Assembly (NCBI GenBank): GCA_018969455.1
Contig: JAGWYI010000182.1
Location: 1-7,774 of the forward strand
Length of the DNA stretch: 7,774 nucleotides
Reading direction: 5' to 3'
From: Bacteroidota bacterium
GTDB taxonomy: Bacteria > Bacteroidota > Bacteroidia > Chitinophagales > Saprospiraceae
A program made the position numbers and the translations under genes. Shown in pieces: positions 7,033 to 7,774 of the stretch; within the stretch, counting starts at the first letter, position 1; each line of letters begins with the position of its first letter. Below the pieces are notes generated by a model, which saw only the letters and a program-made list of their open reading frames with translations, was not told the origin of the DNA and ran no database searches.

Positions 7033-7479
7033 TTATTTGATTTGAAGCGCTTGCTGGGCTTCTCCCCAGGTAAACAAGCCTCCTTTCAGGTGATACACCC
7101 GCATGAAACCAAGATTTTTCATGTTCTCGGCCAATTCCAAACTCAAATTGCCCACAGCACAATACACGCCATATTCCTGGGTGCGGCTGAGGGCAGCAAT
7201 CCGGTTCATGTAATTCGGATCGGTAAATGGAATGTTTACAGCCCGAAAAATATGACCCGACTTGAACTCCTCCGGCGTACGCACATCGATAATGGGCATA
7301 TTAGGCTTGGCCTTGGTTAATTCATAAAAATCAATCGCGCGTACCGATACCACGCTCGAATCAATCGGCGCTGCCTCAGCAGGCTTCTGAACCACATTGG
7401 CAGCTTCCTGGGTGGAATTGTTTTTACAGGCTATCAGGCACACGACAAGCACAAAGAATACAGAAAGGTAAAAACGCAT
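7033..7479 (-). CDS. Rhodanese-domain lipoprotein with altered active-site loop
   Basis: This 148-residue protein has a lipoprotein signal peptide: a hydrophobic stretch FYLSVFFVLVVCLIAC with lipobox LIAC and predicted acylated Cys18, followed by a short linker (about 19-45) and one rhodanese domain (about 46-148). Visible family features are the IIDVRTPEEFKSGHIFRAVNIP segment (63-84), the cysteine at the active-site position (Cys107) and the C-terminal LKGGLFTW (131-138). The loop reads C-A-V-G-N-L-S, so Leu112 stands where sulfur-transferring members of the C-x-x-G-x-R-S type carry arginine; the nucleophile is kept but substrate binding may differ. By family knowledge such proteins handle sulfane sulfur or thiols; here the protein would be tethered in the periplasm or at the outer membrane. 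An AAGGA 4 bases before the ATG and a -7 box 16 bases beyond the start support this start. Confidence 0.93.
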   Translation of the reverse strand: MRFYLSVFFVLVVCLIACKNNSTQEAANVVQKPAEAAPIDSSVVSVRAIDFYELTKAKPNMPIIDVRTPEEFKSGHIFRAVNIPFTDPNYMNRIAALSRTQEYGVYCAVGNLSLELAENMKNLGFMRVYHLKGGLFTWGEAQQALQIK

Positions 7480-7495
7480 AGAGTCCTTTTTTGGC

Positions 7496-7503
7496 CAAAG
7501 TTA
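7496..7503 (-). promoter_or_regulatory. Putative promoter of the rhodanese lipoprotein gene, -7 box
   Basis: On the - strand the bases read TAACTTTG, an exact match to the Bacteroidota -7 consensus TAnnTTTG. The box ends 16 bases before the ATG at 7479, giving a leader of about 10-12 bases that still holds an AAAGGA ribosome site (7484-7489 on the + strand). No clear -33 TTG was found at the expected spacing. Confidence 0.5.
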
Positions 7504-7774
7504 TAATGTTTGAAGCGCTTATTGCCTCTATTTTTCGCCCAGTACCCGATTCCTGTACTTCAGCGGCATCAATTGTCACTTTTCCGACAATCAAACGGCA
7601 AACAATACCATCAATACAGACAACGGTTAACCAGTTTAGTTGGTCTTTTCTGCATCATGCCCGGAAAAGTCAGTTTGCCGCTTACTTCCACCAAACGCTA
7701 AGAAACTGTTTTAAAACCTCCGGGATAGATGAAAGGTAAAGATTTTGGCGCCAGGCAAGGCTTATTTTTGAGGG
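7504..7774. other. Region without a recognisable gene; possible start of an intergenic repeat at the right edge
   Basis: Two + strand frames are open across much of this region: one from an ATG at 7506 to a stop at 7739 (77 residues), the other from a TTG at 7510 to a stop at 7701 (63 residues). They overlap each other, neither resembles a known family, and neither has a ribosome site, so I do not call a gene. The last ~75 bases carry the 10-base palindrome GTTTTAAAAC (7708-7717) and a GGCGCC palindrome (7747-7752) followed by a CAGGCAAGGC run. This looks more like a repeated intergenic element than coding sequence. A short frame from an ATG at 7729 runs off the edge and could instead be the start of the next gene. 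Confidence 0.3.

Noticed and set aside
7041..7520. Twelve-base direct repeat TTTGAAGCGCTT at 7041-7052 and 7509-7520, flanking the rhodanese gene
   Set aside because: It could suggest a mobile-element target duplication, but one or two exact 12-base matches are expected by chance in a window this long. One copy encodes the C-terminus of the rhodanese, and the gene has its own promoter and normal context.
7491..7739. Overlapping + strand frames (82 and 63 residues) upstream of the rhodanese gene
   Set aside because: Both start at TTG codons, overlap each other and the rhodanese promoter, and resemble no known family. They are described only as part of the unresolved region.

Overview
The window looks like chromosomal DNA of a free-living Bacteroidota bacterium. 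Two proteins end in type A C-terminal sorting domains of the type IX secretion system (T9SS). One of them also carries a SprB-type repeat and GCDS-type repeats, which are typical of the Saprospiria/Chitinophagia side of the phylum. Two promoters contain the Bacteroidota -7 box TAnnTTTG, and most genes lack a Shine-Dalgarno sequence. The class-level placement is an inference and is weaker than the phylum call.

Layout. 1-240 (+): the C-terminal end of a T9SS-exported protein, followed by a strong rho-independent terminator (248-287). 289-2052 (-): a 587-residue modular secreted protein (PKD-like, GCDS and SprB repeats, T9SS sorting domain) convergent with the first gene. 2222-3715 (+): a GH3-family acyl-adenylating enzyme, divergent from the secreted protein. 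3712-4983 (-): glutamyl-tRNA reductase (hemA), whose stop codon overlaps that of the GH3 gene. 5163-6074 (+): a ten-helix EamA/DMT transporter, divergent from hemA. 6136-6336 (+): a 66-residue single-helix membrane protein resembling DUF4834, whose stop directly abuts the start of an RluA-family RNA pseudouridine synthase at 6337-7029 (+). 7033-7479 (-): a rhodanese-domain lipoprotein, convergent with the pseudouridine synthase with only 3 bases between stops. 7480-7774: no recognisable gene; it holds the rhodanese promoter and, near the edge, what may be the start of an intergenic repeat.

Function. The window is mostly a housekeeping neighbourhood (tetrapyrrole synthesis, RNA modification, metabolite transport) with cell-surface T9SS cargo at one end. 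The genes do not form one pathway. The only probable operon is transporter, small membrane protein and pseudouridine synthase, and within it only the last two are tightly coupled. Three convergent gene pairs are packed closely, two with essentially no room for a terminator between the stops.

I did not find a new defence, mobile or biosynthetic system here. The items most worth a second look are the GH3 enzyme of unknown substrate, the rhodanese lipoprotein with an altered active-site loop, the CRP/FNR-like dyad in the hemA promoter, the conserved-looking small membrane protein coupled to the pseudouridine synthase, and the possible repeat at the right edge.
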